From: Candidatus Izemoplasma sp.
GTDB taxonomy: Bacteria > Bacillota_I > Bacilli_A > Izemoplasmatales > Izemoplasmataceae
NCBI GenBank assembly: GCA_036172455.1
Contig: JAXKVY010000004.1
Location: 1 to 64,000 of the forward strand
Direction: 5' to 3'
Length of the DNA stretch: 64,000 nucleotides
Shown piece by piece: positions 62,155 through 64,000 of the stretch. Numbering within the stretch: position 1 is the first letter of the stretch; each line of letters opens with the position of its first letter. The notes below the pieces were generated by a model. It was not told the origin of the DNA, did not search any database, and saw nothing but the letters and a program-made list of their open reading frames with translations. Made by a program: the position numbers and the translations under genes.

Positions 62155-62323
62155 TGTAGACGTTCTAGTGTGAACGCTTGATGTATGATTAAGTTAGGAA
62201 ATCTTTCTTCTTATGATATGCAAAATGTGGTATGATAAACTTAGTTTATAAGGATAATTTTCACAACTTTATCACATGGACAAAGAGCAAACTGATATAA
62301 TTAAGATATATGAGGTGACCACA

Positions 62324-63007
62324 ATGCATAAAACGATTTTGATTATTGAAGACGAGGTGTCATTATTAGAAATTTTGACATCATATTTTTCAAAAGAAGG
62401 GTTTCACGTATTAACCGCAGAAAATGGGTTTGAAGGCATTCTGTTATTTAAAGAAAACACTGTTGATATTGTCTGTTCTGATATCATGATGCCAAAAGTA
62501 GATGGGTTTGAAGTAGCGAAAAAGATTCGTGAGACTAGTGATGTACCAATCATCCTTTTAACAGCTTTAGATACAGAAGAAGACCAGTTAAAAGGATATG
62601 AATTGCACATTGATGAATATGTCACAAAACCGTTCTCACCGAGTATTTTGGTCGCAAAAGTTAAAGCAATTTTACAACGGATTTCACCTAAAAATACGGC
62701 GTCTGATGACATCATAAAATATGCTGGGTTAACCATTAATATACCAGCACACAGTGTATTGGTAGATCAAACACGCTTGCATCTATCAAAAACAGAATTT
62801 GATATGCTTACTTATATGGCGAAACGACCGAATCAAGCTATTTCTAGAACAGACTTTTTAGATGAAATATGGGGTATGGACGTGTATGTCGAAGAGCGAG
62901 TTGTTGATACCAACATAAAAATGTTACGAAAAAAAATAAAACCGTATGATTATTTCATTCAAACGGTATTTAAAGTAGGGTATAAATTTGACATTTCTCA
63001 AGATTAA
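62324..63007 (+). CDS. OmpR/PhoB-family response regulator
   Basis: ATG 62324 follows GAGGTGACCAC; the longer frame has no site. The 227-residue protein has a receiver domain (TILIIEDEVSLLEILTSYFS, phospho-acceptor Asp in CSDIMMPKVDGF, YVTKPFSPSILVAKVKAIL) and a winged-helix output domain (LHLSKTEFDMLTYMAKRPNQ, DTNIKMLRKKIKPYDYFIQT, FKVGYKF). It is regulated by the kinase that overlaps its 3' end by 20 bases. Targets are not deducible. Confidence 0.93.
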   Translation: MHKTILIIEDEVSLLEILTSYFSKEGFHVLTAENGFEGILLFKENTVDIVCSDIMMPKVDGFEVAKKIRETSDVPIILLTALDTEEDQLKGYELHIDEYVTKPFSPSILVAKVKAILQRISPKNTASDDIIKYAGLTINIPAHSVLVDQTRLHLSKTEFDMLTYMAKRPNQAISRTDFLDEIWGMDVYVEERVVDTNIKMLRKKIKPYDYFIQTVFKVGYKFDISQD

Positions 63008-64000
63008 ACATAGCTTTATCAAAAAATTATTCATCTCGCTCGCTTTACTCTATCTCATCGTATTTCTTGTTATTGTATTATTTCAATCAACCATATTTGA
63101 ATCCTTTTACACGCAACGCACCATCGATTCGACACTCACCGAGATTGAACATACGTTACCTATCACAAACGAAGATGACCTGTCTCGCCGTATTTTAGAT
63201 TTCTCACAAAGTACTCAAACAACCACATCATTGGTACCGGCAAGTAGTTTGCAAGAACAGTTTAATGTCTTGCAATTACAAATTATTACAGTTCTAACTG
63301 ATCGTGACACGTATGATATTTATGTTCCTAACCTAAAAAATCAAACCTATAACGTTGATGCATCAGTAACAGGCACCTTGGTTTACCATGATGCGAGTGC
63401 ACGTTATATTCCACTCGAATTACAGATTGATGATCACAATATTATGCGTTCTGGTCGAAGACGCATGAATCCGATGTATCAAGAATTTTATCCGGATTTA
63501 GATACCAGTAATACCATCACCATCTCTGGCAATATTACAGCCGTTACTCAGGCCTTAGAAACCCCTGAAATGGATCAGGCGATTAATCCGATTATCTCAA
63601 ACGAGATATTAAACATTGTGACCGAAAATTATGAGGATGTATCATCATTTCAAGAGAATGGATTTCTTTACTATAGCACCAATCCAAACTCTGAAGAGAA
63701 AAACATCGTTTATGTTGTCAGTACAAGTATCGATGATACACCTTATTTATTTATTTCAGTTTTTCCCTATGCACATATTGAAGCCGTAGTTGCTTCTGTC
63801 AGGCAAATTAATACCTACACATTTATCCTTATTTTCATTGTATTGTTGATTGCGGCATTTGTGTATTCAAAGGCATTTTCTAAACCATTACTGACATTAA
63901 ATACCGCAACTAAACAACTATCAAACCTTGATTTTAGTGGGGATCAGATACAATTGGACACTGGTGATGAGTTTAGTGAACTTGCGGATAATATCAACGC
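62988..64000 (+). CDS. Sensor histidine kinase, N-terminal part (runs off the right edge)
   Basis: A TTG at 62988 after GTAGGG is the likely start, overlapping the response regulator by 20 bases. The visible 337 residues have a membrane helix (LFISLALLYLIVFLVIVLF), a large extracytoplasmic sensor region (about 40-260), a second helix (YTFILIFIVLLIAAFVYSKA) and the beginning of a HAMP domain (FSKPLLTLNTATKQLSNLDF). The phosphotransfer and ATPase parts lie beyond the window. It pairs with the regulator at 62324. Confidence 0.88.
   Translation, partial: MTFLKIKHSFIKKLFISLALLYLIVFLVIVLFQSTIFESFYTQRTIDSTLTEIEHTLPITNEDDLSRRILDFSQSTQTTTSLVPASSLQEQFNVLQLQIITVLTDRDTYDIYVPNLKNQTYNVDASVTGTLVYHDASARYIPLELQIDDHNIMRSGRRRMNPMYQEFYPDLDTSNTITISGNITAVTQALETPEMDQAINPIISNEILNIVTENYEDVSSFQENGFLYYSTNPNSEEKNIVYVVSTSIDDTPYLFISVFPYAHIEAVVASVRQINTYTFILIFIVLLIAAFVYSKAFSKPLLTLNTATKQLSNLDFSGDQIQLDTGDEFSELADNIN

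Overview
The window comes from an AT-rich, low-GC Gram-positive-type bacterium that uses the standard code: TGA is used as a stop (for example at 11698-11700 and in several ATGA overlaps). Lipoprotein genes of the Acholeplasma/Izemoplasma style (a start near YEEWLKTVKG followed by GxxG repeats), the stand-alone metabolic genes and the codon use suggest a Mollicutes-related Firmicute, perhaps Izemoplasmatales or Acholeplasmatales. That placement is an inference from style; there is no rRNA in the window to confirm it.

Layout. (1) 1-9517 is a layered mobile island. It holds the end of an IS3-family element that cuts a gene, a decayed recombinase tail, and a complete type III toxin-antitoxin locus (promoter, three antitoxin RNA repeats, attenuating hairpin, ToxN/AbiQ-type endoribonuclease). 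A phage-type papain-like protein, two tandem large serine recombinases on the minus strand and a divergent XRE repressor follow. A 632-bp control region then leads to a tight four-gene operon: XRE regulator, tyrosine integrase, excisionase-like protein and DUF4373 replication-type protein. (2) 9914-10441 is a small DUF6933-like gene. (3) 10664-31165 is one plus-strand exopolysaccharide/capsule operon of about 20 kb. It contains precursor enzymes (ATP-grasp, HAD, DegT aminotransferase, UDP-glucose dehydrogenase, CapE-CapF-CapG for UDP-L-FucNAc, GalE), an initiating PglC-type sugar-phosphate transferase, several GT4 glycosyltransferases and a TupA-like ATP-grasp protein. It also has a LicD/aminotransferase/cytidylyltransferase decoration set and a Wzy-like/Wzx pair. 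(4) 31166-39483 is a second accessory stretch: a spaced-repeat intergenic region, a DUF4301 protein, a repeat-rich HtrA-like lipoprotein with MORN repeats, IS21 and IS256 remnants, and a two-gene unit of a membrane protein (frameshifted) plus an AbiH-family abortive-infection protein. (5) 39571-64000 is mostly chromosomal housekeeping: homoserine dehydrogenase, a frameshifted large lipoprotein, a membrane GDPD, MscL, an aldo/keto reductase, VanZ, an EAL phosphodiesterase, a 1224-aa HRDC/DUF4011-like/SF1 helicase with a nuclease-like tail, a Cof-type HAD phosphatase, a malate/lactate dehydrogenase, a zinc-ribbon protein broken by an amber codon, rhomboid, a stand-alone PTS EIIC, the complete pyruvate dehydrogenase operon (E1alpha-E1beta-E2-E3) and a two-component system that runs off the right edge.

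How the parts relate. Three likely anti-phage or stability loci (ToxIN, AbiH plus partner, helicase-nuclease) sit in or near mobile DNA. The sugar operon appears to make a polymer with an amino-sugar start, L-FucNAc, uronic acid and probably a charged side group. Three surface-protein genes share an unusual leader that carries an intrinsic terminator between promoter and start codon. Three membrane-protein genes are broken by single-base changes, which points either to decay or phase variation, or to residual sequence errors.
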